Origin: CAVWSM01 sp963757805
GTDB taxonomy: Bacteria; Actinomycetota; Actinomycetes; Jiangellales; Jiangellaceae
DNA length: 64,000 bases
Reading direction: 5' to 3'
NCBI GenBank assembly: GCA_963757805.1
Contig: CAVWSM010000023.1
Span: 62,001-126,000 of the forward strand
In this document: positions 15,693-26,957 of the stretch, piece by piece
Layout of the letters: every line of letters begins with the position of its first letter
Position numbering within the stretch: the first letter of the stretch is position 1
Notes under the pieces: generated by a model
What the model was told of the DNA's origin: nothing
Database searches by the model: none
Seen by the model: the letters and a program-made list of their open reading frames with translations, nothing else
Position numbers and translations under genes: made by a program

Positions 15693-16316
15693 TCACTTGC
15701 CGATGATCAGGCTCATCGCTTCGGCACGGGTGACCGGATCACGCAGCTGGCCGCGCACCGCGCTGGTGACGGTGCGAGACCCCGGCTTGCGGACACCTCG
15801 CATGGTCATGCACAAGTGCTCGCACTCAAGGACGACGATCGCGCCGCGCGGCTCGAGGATGCGCATGAGCGCGTCCGCGATCTGCGTTGTCAGACGCTCC
15901 TGGATCTGCGGGCGCTTGGCGTAGACGTCGACGAGCCGGGCCAGCTTGGACAGCCCGGTGATGCGGCCATCTTCGCTGGGGATGTAGCCGACGTGCGCCA
16001 CGCCGTGGAACGGCACGAGGTGGTGCTCGCATGTGGAGTAGAGCTCGATGTCCTTGACCAGGACCATCTCGTCGTGGCCGAGATCGAACGTCGTTGTCAG
16101 CACGTCCTCGGGCACCGAGTGCAACCCGGAAAACAGCTCGGCATAGGCCCGAGCGACGCGACCGGGTGTGTCACGCAGACCATCACGCTCGGGGTCGTCG
16201 CCAATCGCGATGAGCAGCTCTTTGACGGCCGCTTCGACCCGGTCGTGGTCGAACTTCGCAATGGCAGCAGGGCCGTCGGAAGGCGGCCCAACCAGATCCG
16301 TGGGCTCAGGGGCCAT
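15693..16316 (-). CDS. folE: GTP cyclohydrolase I
   Basis: A 207-residue FolE that converts GTP to dihydroneopterin triphosphate at the head of the folate pathway. Zinc ligands are visible as Cys96 and His99 in YSTCEHHLVPFHG and Cys169 in LECEHLCM. DTPGRVARAY and SKLARLVDVYAKRPQIQE are family signatures. It starts 5 bp after the ftsH stop, so the two are very likely cotranscribed. The rest of the fol genes lie beyond an inserted three-gene block on the opposite strand. Confidence 0.96.
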   Translation of the reverse strand: MAPEPTDLVGPPSDGPAAIAKFDHDRVEAAVKELLIAIGDDPERDGLRDTPGRVARAYAELFSGLHSVPEDVLTTTFDLGHDEMVLVKDIELYSTCEHHLVPFHGVAHVGYIPSEDGRITGLSKLARLVDVYAKRPQIQERLTTQIADALMRILEPRGAIVVLECEHLCMTMRGVRKPGSRTVTSAVRGQLRDPVTRAEAMSLIIGK

Positions 16317-16321
16317 GTGGC

Positions 16322-18352
<2,031 letters not shown>

Positions 18353-18689
18353 TGACTCGGGGCGCTTGGGGCCCCTTCCTCCTGCCAGCTCAACAGCCCA
18401 CGCGCAACGACGCCCGGGTCCAACCCCGCGCCGGCTGGTTGGCCGGCGCTGCCCCAGGTGTTCCTGACCTGAGGTTCGACGGTACACCGCGGGCCTCGGG
18501 CACGCCCACCCGCGTGGTCTCCATCAAAGTCCAAACGAGCAGGTCGAACGGCGTGTTCCCCGGGGTTCCGGTTGATCCAAAGGACACGGATAGATATCGG
18601 GTCGAGTCGGGTGGAACCGAAGTGGCCTTCGTCACGTCCGACCTGAACATCCGGTCATCAGGCGGGCCGGTGAGGGGCTGGAGGCAAGC
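18353..18689. promoter_or_regulatory. 337-bp divergent intergenic region, ftsH / beta-propeller gene
   Basis: This gap must hold promoters for ftsH (leftward) and the beta-propeller gene (rightward). A GAGG/GGAGG Shine-Dalgarno for the rightward gene ends 5 nt before GTG 18690. GGAGGAAGGGG about 20-30 bp upstream of the ftsH ATG is a purine-rich tract rather than an ideal ribosome site. I see no convincing -35/-10 pair, operator or RNA structure. Confidence 0.3.
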
Positions 18690-20733
18690 GTGGGCGTACG
18701 GACAAGAGCGGCCGTCGCGGCGGGGGCTGTCGCGGCGCTCAGCGGGGCGATCCTGCTGGTGCCGGGCGGGCCGAGTGAGCAACGCGCAACGGCCGCCACC
18801 CTGACACCGTTCGAAGGCTGCGACCAGCTGCGCTCGTGGTTCGTCGACGCGGCGCTCGCCTCAGTCGGTCCGTACGGCCTCGACTGGTACGGGGGTCGTG
18901 GCGCGGCCGACGTCATGGCGGCCACCGGCGGTGCCGAGGCGGCAACGGCGCAGCGCGCTGCTGCACCGCAAGCAAGCGCCGGCGACGCTGCGGCGGTCGA
19001 CGCGGCCGGCCCCGGCGCCACCGGCACCAACGTGCAGGAAGCCGGCGTCGACGAGCCCGACCTCATCAAGACCGACGGGTCACGCGTCGTGCTGGTCCGA
19101 GGTGACCAGCTGTACGTGCTCGACGTCACGGGCGACGCCCCGCGCGAGCTCGGCAAAGTCAAGCTCCCCGGCGGCGCCTTCGAGCTGCTGCTGTCCGGTG
19201 ACAAGGCGCTCGTGCTCGGGTCGCAGTGGCACAGCGGTCCCGTCGGGCCGGCGTCCAGTCGCGTGGTGGCGAGCGAGCATCGTCGCGCCGGGTGCCTCCA
19301 CCGCGGTGCTCACAATCGTCGACCTGACCAACCCGAGCGCCCCGGCCATCGCGCGCACCGACGAGGTCGAAGGCGCGTACGTGTCCGCGCGCGAGCATGA
19401 GGGCGTCGTACGAGTTGTCGTCCAGCACCACCCGACGCTTCCCTTCCTCTACCCGCAAACACCCGGCGCCGAGAACGAGGCCCAGACGCACAACAAGGGA
19501 CTTGTCACCGGGTCCGAGGCGCAGGACTGGCTGCCACAGCGAGTTGTGCGGGATGCGAGCGGCAACGTCGCGTCCACCGAGCCGCTGCTGGACTGCGCGG
19601 CAGTCCAACACCCCAACCGGCCCTCCGGACTCGGCGTGATCACCGTGCTCACGTTGGACCTGAACGCGCCCGCGGATCCAGCGTCAACCGCGGTGACAGC
19701 AGACGGCGACCTCGTCTACGCCTCCACCGACAGGCTTTATGTGGCCACGACCCAGGGCGGCTGGTTCCGCCCGCTCCCGGTCGACAGCCAAAGCAGCGGC
19801 GCCGTCCAGCCGGACACGACCGTGCGCACCCAGCTGCACTCCTTCGACGTGTCGGGCCCGCAGACGTCCTACGTCGCCTCCGGCGAGGTCGACGGTTGGC
19901 TGATGGGCCGCTGGGCGATGAGCGAGGACGAGGGACGACTGCGCGTCGCGACGACCCGTGGCGACATGGGGTGGGGAGCCGACGGCAACGCCCCCGACAC
20001 CGATGCGGCCGTAAGCGTGCTGGAGGAGCACGGCAACTCGCTCGACCTCGTCGGCTCGGTCGGCGGGCTGGGCAAGGGCGAGCAGGTGCGAGCCGTGCGC
20101 TGGTTCGGCGACCTTGCGACGGTCGTGACATTCCGGCAGACCGACCCGCTCTACACGGTCGACCTGTCCAACCCGGCAGCTCCTCGCGTGCTGGGCGAGC
20201 TCAAGGTTCCGGGCTACTCGGGGTATCTGCATCCGCTCGGTGACGACTTGCTCCTGGGTGTGGGCCAGGACGCCACCGAGGAGGGACAGACGCTCGGCGT
20301 CCAGGTGTCGACCTTCGACCTGTCCAACCTCGCGGCACCGACTCGGCTTGCCGCCCTCGGGCTGCGCGACACCTGGAGCGACGTCGAGGGCGACTCGCGA
20401 CAGTTCTCCTACCTGCCCGATCTGCGCACCGCCTTCCTGCCGATCTCCGGTCCCGACGGCTCGTCGTTGTGGGCCATACGCGTCGGCGAGGACGGCGCAC
20501 TCACCGAGGCGGGGCGCTGGAAGCCCGACCGCGACGGCTGGGTCACCCGAGCGATTCCAGTCGGCGCGAGCCGGATCGCGGTCCTCGACGAGGGCATGGC
20601 CGGCGCCACGCTCACGCTCGTGTCGACCGACGGCTTGGGTGAGATCGGCTCGACGGTCGTGGCAGCCAACGACTATCAGCCCGACCCGGGCAAGCCGATG
20701 CCGCTCCCCGAGCCCATCCCGGCGCCGGAGTAG
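18690..20733 (+). pseudogene. secreted beta-propeller domain protein, apparent frameshift
   Basis: Two adjoining frames make one protein of about 680 residues of the secreted beta-propeller family (PF09826-type). The first frame (from GTG 18690, GGAGG 5 nt upstream) has a signal or anchor helix (AAVAAGAVAALSGAILLV) and the conserved TNVQEAGVDEPDLIKTDG that precedes the propeller. The second frame, shifted +1 (or +4), continues with blade-like repeats (VLTIVDLTNPSAP, TVDLSNPAAPRVLGELKVPGYSGYLHPL) to the stop at 20733. The shift falls near 19262-19285, where GAGC is duplicated (19271-19278); deleting one copy restores the frame. The function is unknown; an extracellular scaffold is likely. Confidence 0.8.
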
Positions 20734-20751
20734 GGCGCGCAGCGCAGGCTC

Positions 20752-20861
20752 GCTGGGGCGCCCCAACGCTGCCCAGGCGACTGATTTCCGCCCCACGGGC
20801 TCTGCCTCGGCATTGCTGGGGCGCCCCAACGCTGCCCAGGCGACCGATTTCCGCCCCACGG
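20752..20861. repeat. 47-bp direct repeat, two copies
   Basis: Two 47-bp units, 20752-20798 and 20815-20861, differ at one base and are 63 bp apart start to start. Each begins GCTGGGGCGCCCCAACG, whose GGGGCGCCCC core is self-complementary. They fill the convergent gap between the beta-propeller gene and hpt. A diverged relative lies at about 35291-35326. The role is unknown; tandem terminator hairpins are possible. Confidence 0.75.
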
Positions 20862-20890
20862 CCGCCACCTCGGGAAGGCAGGACCTTCCC

Positions 20891-21442
20891 TCAGGAGTAG
20901 ACGTGCGGCGCTAACGTGCCGACGACGCGCAGGTTGCGGAACCGCTCGTCGAAGTCGAGACCGTAGCCGACGACGAACTCGTTGGGGATGTCGAAGCCGA
21001 CGTACTTCACCGCGACGCTCGTCTGGGCCGCCCCCGGCTTGCGCAGCAGCGCGCAGATCTCGACCGAGGCGGGGCCACGTGAGCGGAGGTTGGACACGAG
21101 CCACGAAAGCGTGAGGCCGGTGTCGATGATGTCCTCGACGATCAGCACGTTCTTGCCGCTGATGTCGGTGTCGAGGTCCTTGAGGATGCGCACCACGCCG
21201 GACGACTTGGTGCCCGAGCCGTACGACGACACGGCCATCCAGTCCATCGCTACGTGCCGGTGCAGCGCCCGCGCCAGGTCGGCCATGACCATGACCGCGC
21301 CCTTGAGCACTCCGACGAGCAGGATGTCCTGGCCCTCGTAGTCACGCTCGATGTCAGCAGCCAGCTCGCGCAGTCGTCGCTGGATGTCGTCCTCGGTGTA
21401 GAGAACCTTCTCGAGGGCGTCGCCGATGTGCTCCTCGTCCAC
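20891..21442 (-). CDS. hpt: hypoxanthine phosphoribosyltransferase
   Basis: A 183-residue purine salvage enzyme converting hypoxanthine or guanine plus PRPP to IMP or GMP. Motifs: GVLKGAVMVMADLARAL (about 44-60), SSYGSGTKSSG flexible loop (about 72-82), the PRPP loop VLIVEDIIDTGLTL (about 98-111) and VGFDIPNEFVVGYGLD (about 147-162) for base recognition. In actinobacteria it normally sits between tilS and ftsH. Here an alcohol dehydrogenase and a beta-propeller gene have been inserted on either side. Confidence 0.95.
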   Translation of the reverse strand: MDEEHIGDALEKVLYTEDDIQRRLRELAADIERDYEGQDILLVGVLKGAVMVMADLARALHRHVAMDWMAVSSYGSGTKSSGVVRILKDLDTDISGKNVLIVEDIIDTGLTLSWLVSNLRSRGPASVEICALLRKPGAAQTSVAVKYVGFDIPNEFVVGYGLDFDERFRNLRVVGTLAPHVYS

Positions 21443-21485
21443 GGCTGAGAGCCTGCCACAGCAGAGGGTGTCCGGGCGCGCCGGC

Positions 21486-22524
21486 TCAGCCGGACGGTTC
21501 GACGATCGTCACCCCGGCCGGGAAGCGGTCGGCGGTAAGCGCTACCGGCACCTCGTCGAGTCCGATCCGGCGCGTGACAAGGCGTTCCGGCTGCAGCACG
21601 CCCGCCGTGATCAGGTCGAGCATGGGCGCGTAGTCCACAGCCGCCATCCCGTGTGCGCCCAGCACTTCCAGCTCCCACGCGATGACGCGGCCCATGGGCA
21701 CCGGCGTGCGACCGTCTGCCGATGGAAGCAGACCCACTTGTACGTGGCGGCCGCGGCGACGCAGGCTCTCGATGGAGGCGGCGCAGACGTCCGGATCGCC
21801 GACCGCGTCGATCGACACATGGGCGCCACCGCCGGTTGCCGCGCGGATCTGCTCGGGAGCATTGCCTGCCGTTGCATTGAGCGCGACGTCGGCACCTAGA
21901 TCGCTCGCGAGGACGAGCTCCTTGGCCGTCAGGCCGACCGCCACGACCTGAGCACCGTGCGCGCGGGCCACCATGATCGCGCGCGAGCCCGACGCCACCG
22001 CAGCCGAAGACGCTCACCCAATCACCGGCGCGCACCCTGCCCTGCGCGACCACCGCTCGGTACGCGGTGGCAAACCGGCACCCAAGGCTCGCCGCCGCCG
22101 ACATCGGCATGTCGTCGGGGAGCCGCACAAGATTGACGTCGGCGTGCTCGATGGCCACGAGCTCGGCGAACGACCCCCAGTGCGTGAACCCTGGCTGGGT
22201 CTGACGCTCGCAGACTTGACCATTGCCCGCACGGCACGACTCGCAGTCGCCACACGCGCTGACGAACGGCGTCGTGACGAGGTCACCGGGTTGCCATTGC
22301 GTGACGTCGGGACCCACGGACTCCACGACGCCGGCGAGCTCGTGGCCCGGGACGTGCGGGAATGCGGTGATGTCGGAGTCATGGCCCATCCAGCCGTGCC
22401 AGTCGCTGCGGCACAACCCGGTCGCAAGCACCCGGATGACCGCCCCCGAGGAAGGCGGCCGCGGATCGGGCACCTCCCTGACCTCTGGCTGCTGACCGAA
22501 CCCGTCGTACACCACGGCGCGCAT
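21486..22524 (-). pseudogene. zinc-dependent alcohol dehydrogenase, apparent frameshift
   Basis: A medium-chain dehydrogenase/reductase of about 345 residues in two frames. The first frame (ATG 22524, GGAGG 8 nt upstream) has the catalytic-zinc residues in GLCRSDWHGW and GHELAGVVESVG and the four-Cys structural zinc site CGDCESCRAGNGQVC. It leads into the nucleotide motif VFGCGGVGL, where the frame breaks at a CG run (21978-21987). The second, +1-shifted frame resumes with AIMVARAHGAQVVAVGLTAKE and runs to the stop. Removing one base restores a typical Rossmann fold. Substrate unknown. Confidence 0.82.
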
Positions 22525-22557
22525 GCGCACTCCCTCCGTCGGACGGGTCGACACGGC

Positions 22558-23520
22558 TCAACGCACGGTGATGTGACCTCGGACGCGCATACCGCGGCGT
22601 CCGCCCGGCAGCCCGACCCATCGCTGCCCGTGCCAGTCGACCAGCAGCCGGTCGAGCTCGGCGACGTGCGCTGCATTGAGGTCGGTCGCGGGACAACCGG
22701 CGTCGAGCGCGAGCCTGCGCAGCAGCCGTGTGCGTACGGCCTCGGGCAGCTCGGCCAACCTGGCCACGGCTAACCCCTCGTCGTCACGGCACGCCTCCCA
22801 GGATTGCGCTGCCCACATGTCGAGGGCGTCGGCGTCCGCACGGAGCAGCCGAGCGGTGCGCGCCAGGGCCTCGGTGACTCCCGGGCCGAGCGCCTTCTCC
22901 CAGACCGGCAGCACCTCCTGGCGCACGCGCACCCGCGCGAAGCCTGGCTCCGCGTTGTGCGGGTCGTCCCACGGTGCCAGCCCCAGCGCCAGGCAGGCGG
23001 CCCGGGTCGTCGCCCGGGTGAGCTCGAGCAGGGGCCTCCGGTAGCGACCTGACTGCGCGGACATTCCGGCGAGCGAGCGCGCACCTGACCCGCGTCCGAG
23101 GCCGAGCACTACCGTCTCGGCCTGGTCGTCGAGGGTGTGACCGAGCAGGACCGCAGTGGCGCGGTGCCGGTCGGCGGCCGCATCGAGCGCGGCGTACCTC
23201 GCGGCGCGCGCGGCAGCCTCCGGACCGCCGCCACCTTCGACCCGTACGGCTACGACCTCGACCGGATCGAGCGATAGCCGTACGAGATCAGCCGCGGCGC
23301 GACGCGACACGACTGGCGACGCCGCCTGCAGGCCGTGGTCCACGACCACGCCGCCGGCCCGCCAGCTGGCATGCCGCGCCTCGAACGCGAGCCCCGCGGC
23401 CAGGGCCAGCGAATCGGCGCCGCCCGAACACGCGACCAGCACCCCAGACCCGGGCGGCACATCGGCCAGCGCCCGCCGCACCGCGAGGCGGACGGCCGCG
23501 ACCGCGGGATGTGGCCCCAT
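22558..23520 (-). CDS. tilS: tRNA(Ile)-lysidine synthetase
   Basis: A 320-residue N-type ATP pyrophosphatase that converts C34 of tRNA(Ile2) to lysidine, giving AUA reading. The PP-loop SGGADS is at 32-37; VVVDHGLQ and LLGHTLDDQAETVVLGLGRGSG follow as expected, with PLLELTRATTRAACLALGLAPWDDPHN forming the conserved tRNA-binding block. The protein lacks the long C-terminal domain of the E. coli enzyme, as is common in actinobacteria. Confidence 0.94.
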   Translation of the reverse strand: MGPHPAVAAVRLAVRRALADVPPGSGVLVACSGGADSLALAAGLAFEARHASWRAGGVVVDHGLQAASPVVSRRAAADLVRLSLDPVEVVAVRVEGGGGPEAAARAARYAALDAAADRHRATAVLLGHTLDDQAETVVLGLGRGSGARSLAGMSAQSGRYRRPLLELTRATTRAACLALGLAPWDDPHNAEPGFARVRVRQEVLPVWEKALGPGVTEALARTARLLRADADALDMWAAQSWEACRDDEGLAVARLAELPEAVRTRLLRRLALDAGCPATDLNAAHVAELDRLLVDWHGQRWVGLPGGRRGMRVRGHITVR

Positions 23521-23547
23521 GTCGATCAGTGTCGCAGGACCCGACGG

Positions 23548-24651
23548 TCAGGCGGCCGCGCCGTGCACCCGCTCCACCCAGGCGTCCGGGCGGGTGATCT
23601 CTGCCAGAGTCGGCAGCTGCTCGGGTGACTCCCAGACTCGGTTGAACCCGTCGATGCCGACTCTGTCCACCACGCCGCGGACGAATGTCGCGCCATCGCG
23701 GTACTGGCGCATCTTGGCGTCCAGACCAAGCAGGCGACGCAGCATCTTGTCGGTGCCCTTCGCACCCTGCCGGCGGGCCTGGAAACGACGGCGGATCGCC
23801 GCCACCGTCGGCACGACGTCAGGTCCGACACCGTCCATGACGACATCGGCGTGGCCCTCGAGCAGCGACATGATCCCGGTGATGCGGTCGACGATCTCCT
23901 TCTGCTCGGGCGTCTGCACGATGTCGAGGATGGAGCGACCGTCGTCCTCCTTGGCCGACCGGATGACGTGCTCGACCACCTCGCGCAGCCGGTTGGCCAG
24001 AGCCGACGCATCGAGCTCGGTGGCCTCGAGCACCTGCGCAATCTGGCCGCGCAGGTGCTCACCCAGCCATGGCACGGCGCCGAACTGCACGCGGTGCGTC
24101 TCCTCGTGCAGGCACACCCACAGCCGGAAGTCGCTCGGCTCGAGGCTCAGCTCGCGCTCGACCGCAAGCACGTTGGGTGCCACCAGGAGCAGCCGACCGC
24201 GTTCGCCGTCGTCGCCGAGGTGGTACGGGTCGAACTGCCCGAGCACCTTGCCAGCCAGGAACGCCAGCAGCGCTCCTGTCTCGACCCCGGTCACCTTCGG
24301 CCCGATCTGGTCGAGGATCGGGATCGAGCTCTGGCGCGGTGGGCGCTTGGCCTTGACCTTGTCGAGCAGTGGCGTGATCAGCTGGCTGAGGGCGGCGACG
24401 TTGGCCTTGGCCCAGCCCGCCCGGTCGACGACCACGACGGGCGCCACCGCCGGCGGGGCAAACAAGCCGGTGTAGGCGGCCACGTGGCCCTGCGCCGCCT
24501 GCGCCGCCTCCCGCAGCTCGGCGACGAGGGCGTCGGCTTGGTCGCGCGAAACCTCCGGGCCTGGGCGGATCAGCCGGGTCGCGGTGGCCGCGGCGAGGTC
24601 CCAGTCGACAAGCTGCTCGTTGGGGCCATCGCCGGGGGATGCCTGGGTCAT
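23548..24651 (-). CDS. zinc-dependent metalloprotease, DUF2342 family
   Basis: A 367-residue member of the actinobacterial coenzyme F420-associated/DUF2342 zincin-like family. The HExxH zinc motif is LHEETHRVQF (His about 182). LLVAPNVLAVERELSLEP and GHADVVMDGVGPDVVP (about 283-298), with a likely third ligand, are family blocks. The physiological substrate is unknown. It sits directly upstream of tilS on the same strand (27 bp gap), the usual actinobacterial order. The ATG at 24651 is the conserved start. Confidence 0.88.
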   Translation of the reverse strand: MTQASPGDGPNEQLVDWDLAAATATRLIRPGPEVSRDQADALVAELREAAQAAQGHVAAYTGLFAPPAVAPVVVVDRAGWAKANVAALSQLITPLLDKVKAKRPPRQSSIPILDQIGPKVTGVETGALLAFLAGKVLGQFDPYHLGDDGERGRLLLVAPNVLAVERELSLEPSDFRLWVCLHEETHRVQFGAVPWLGEHLRGQIAQVLEATELDASALANRLREVVEHVIRSAKEDDGRSILDIVQTPEQKEIVDRITGIMSLLEGHADVVMDGVGPDVVPTVAAIRRRFQARRQGAKGTDKMLRRLLGLDAKMRQYRDGATFVRGVVDRVGIDGFNRVWESPEQLPTLAEITRPDAWVERVHGAAA

Positions 24652-24710
24652 GCGGTCCACCGTACGGGCAAGGACGCCAACCGCGCCGAGACCGACCGCC
24701 CGTCCCCGGA

Positions 24711-24764
24711 ACTGAAGCCGTGTGTACGACACGCCGCCGCGCGTGTCGCACACGGCGCTTCAGT
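24711..24764 (-). terminator. long hairpin terminator after the WYL regulator gene
   Basis: An imperfect inverted repeat of about 24-nt arms, from ACTGAAGC (24711) to GCTTCAGT (24764), with inner arms CGTGTG/CACACG and ACGACACGC/GCGTGTCG. It covers the stop codon of the WYL regulator gene and lies 60 bp before the metalloprotease start, so it probably ends the regulator transcript. There is no U tract, as is common in actinobacteria. Confidence 0.6.
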
Positions 24765-25723
24765 CTCGGGGTTGGTCGGTGGCTTCGGCGAGTCGGGCGG
24801 TGAGGTCTCGAATGTGTGCGACCAGTTCGGGGGGTTCGTGGACCCGGAAGCGGAAACCGAACGATGCAACCCAGACGGCGAGCTCGTCGAGAGAGTTGGA
24901 CCCGGTGTGCAGCAGGCAAGTGTGCGAGTCGACGGCTTCGATGACGCCGACGGTGGCTGGGATCCGTTCGGCGGCGGTCTCCGCCGGCGCATGCAAGGTG
25001 ATCCGGGCCTGATAGCGGTAGGGCGCGGTGGAGACGCCGCGGGTGAGATAGTCGGCGAGGTCGACATCGGGCGCGGGTCGCGGAGTGAAGCGCGGACCCG
25101 TCGGGATGCGGGGCCGGATCCGGTCGACGCGGTAGGTGCGCCAGTCGCGCCGCTCGGTGTCCCAGCCGATCAGATACCAGCGCCGTCCCGTATGGACGAG
25201 CCGGTGGGGTTCGGCGTCACGCACCGAGTCGGTGCCGTCGTGATCCTGGTAGTCGAAGCGGAGCCGGTGGTGGTCGCGGCTGGCGGCGGCGATGGCGGTG
25301 AGCACGTCGGGGTCGACCGTGGGGCCGGTCGGCGGGGACGGTGACGGTGGCCGAGTGCAGCAGGTTGACGCGGTGTCGAACTCGCGAAGGCAGGACCTGC
25401 TCGAGCTTGGCGAGTGCACGCAGTGAGGTGTCCTCGATGCCGGTGATCGTGCCGCTGGCGGCGGTGCGCAGCCCGATGGCGACGGCGACGGCTTCGTCGT
25501 CGTCGAGCAGCAGCGGCGGGAGCTTCGTTCCGGCGCCGAGCCGGTAGCCGGCCGCGCCGGGGGTGGTGTGCACCGGGTAGCCGAGGTCGCGCAGTTTCTG
25601 GATGTCGCGGCGCACGGTGCGTACGTCGACCTCGAGGCGCTGCGCCAGGTCGGCGCCGGTCCAGTCTCGCGGGGTCTGTAGCAGCGCGAGCAGCCGCAGC
25701 AGCCGCGCCGAGGCTTCCAACAT
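24760..25723 (-). pseudogene. WYL-domain transcriptional regulator, apparent frameshift
   Basis: A regulator of about 320 residues of the YafY/PafC type. The first frame (ATG 25723) has an N-terminal winged helix (LLRLLALLQTPRDWTGADLAQRLEV, VRTVRRDIQKLRDLGYPV). After a +1 shift at the GGGG of 25321-25324 the second frame carries the WYL domain (HRLVHTGRRWYLIGWDTERRDWRTYRVDRI) and the WCX-like C-terminus. Deleting one C on the coding strand gives ADRPTVDPDVLTAIA. Such proteins sense ligands or single-stranded DNA. It is divergent from an epoxide hydrolase and may regulate it. Confidence 0.82.
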
Positions 25724-25785
25724 TCTTGAATTCTGCTCACTGGCTAGGGCGAGACCTGTCCTAGCTGCCTCCTAGCGTGGTCGTC

Positions 25786-26942
25786 ATGAATGAAGCGATC
25801 ACCCCGTTCCAGATCGAGATTCCTGAGGACCGCCTCGATGACCTGCGTCGTCGGCTCGAAGCCACCGCGGTGGCCGGACGCCTTGCCCGGCGACGACTGG
25901 TCCACCGGAGTACCGACCACGTGGCTGCGGGAGCTGGTCGACTACTGGCGCACCGGCTATGACTGGCGGGCCGCCGAGGCGCAGCTGAATGCGTTTCCGC
26001 AGTTCACGACCGTCATCGACGGGCAGCGCATCCACTTCCTGCACGTCCGCTCGCCGCAGCCGGACGCGTTCCCGCTGGTGCTCACCCACGGCTGGCCCGG
26101 GTCGGTGGCCGAGTTCCTCGACGTGATCGGTCCGTTGACCGATCCTGGCGCGCACGGCGGCGACCCGGCAGACGCGTTCCACCTGGTCATCCCGTCACTG
26201 CCCGGCTTCGGGTTCTCCGGGCCGACCGCCGACGCCGGCTGGGACATCGATCGCACAGCGCGAGCCTGGGCCGAGCTGATGCGCCGGCTGGGCTACGAAA
26301 GGTACGGCGCCCAGGGCGGCGACATCGGCGCCGCGGTCAGCCCGCAGCTCGGCCGGGTCGCGCCGGATCGTGTCGCCGGCGTGCACGTCAACGGCGGCCC
26401 CGGCCGCGTCCCGTCACTGCCGCTGACCGACGACGAACGTGGCCAGCCTGTCCGACATCGAACGCGACCGGATCCGCCGGATCGAGGCGTTCATGCAGGA
26501 GGAGTTCGGCTACATCGCCATCCAGTCCACCCGGCCACAGACTCTCGCGTACGGCCTGACCGACTCCCCGGTCGGCCAGCTCGCCTGGATCATGGACAAG
26601 TTCCGCGAATGGACCCACCCGCGCGACGTCCAGCCCGACAAGATCATCGACAGGGACCGGCTGCTCACCAACACGATGATCTACTGGCTGACCGGCACGG
26701 CCGGATCGGCGGCGTACGTCGGCTACGCCCAGCAGCCGCCTGGGGCGCGACCGAAGCCGAACTCCGGCGTACCCACCGCGGCGATCGTCTTCGCCCACGA
26801 CGTCGGCATCCGCCGCTACGCCGAGACAGAAAACACGATCACCCGCTGGACCGACGTGGACCGCGGCGGCCACTTCGCCGCACTCGAAGAACCGCAGACG
26901 CTGACCGCCGACATCCGCGCGTTCTTCCGAGACCTGCGCTGA
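25786..26942 (+). pseudogene. epoxide hydrolase, two apparent frameshifts
   Basis: An alpha/beta-hydrolase of the EH N-terminal family, about 384 residues, spread over three frames. Frame 1 (ATG 25786, leaderless: TAGCGT 7 nt upstream) has FQIEIPEDRLDDLRRRLEAT. A +1 shift near 25864-25870 leads to RWPDALPGDDWSTGVP, THGWPGSVAEF (oxyanion) and YGAQGGDIGA (nucleophile Asp). A second +1 at 26439 leads to the lid helices and the C-terminal AHDVGIRRYAETENTITRWTDVDRGGHFAALEEP, which holds the catalytic His. Both breaks are single-base insertions relative to family expectation. It likely opens an epoxide to a diol. Confidence 0.82.
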
Positions 26943-26957
26943 GAACGCCTCGGCGAC

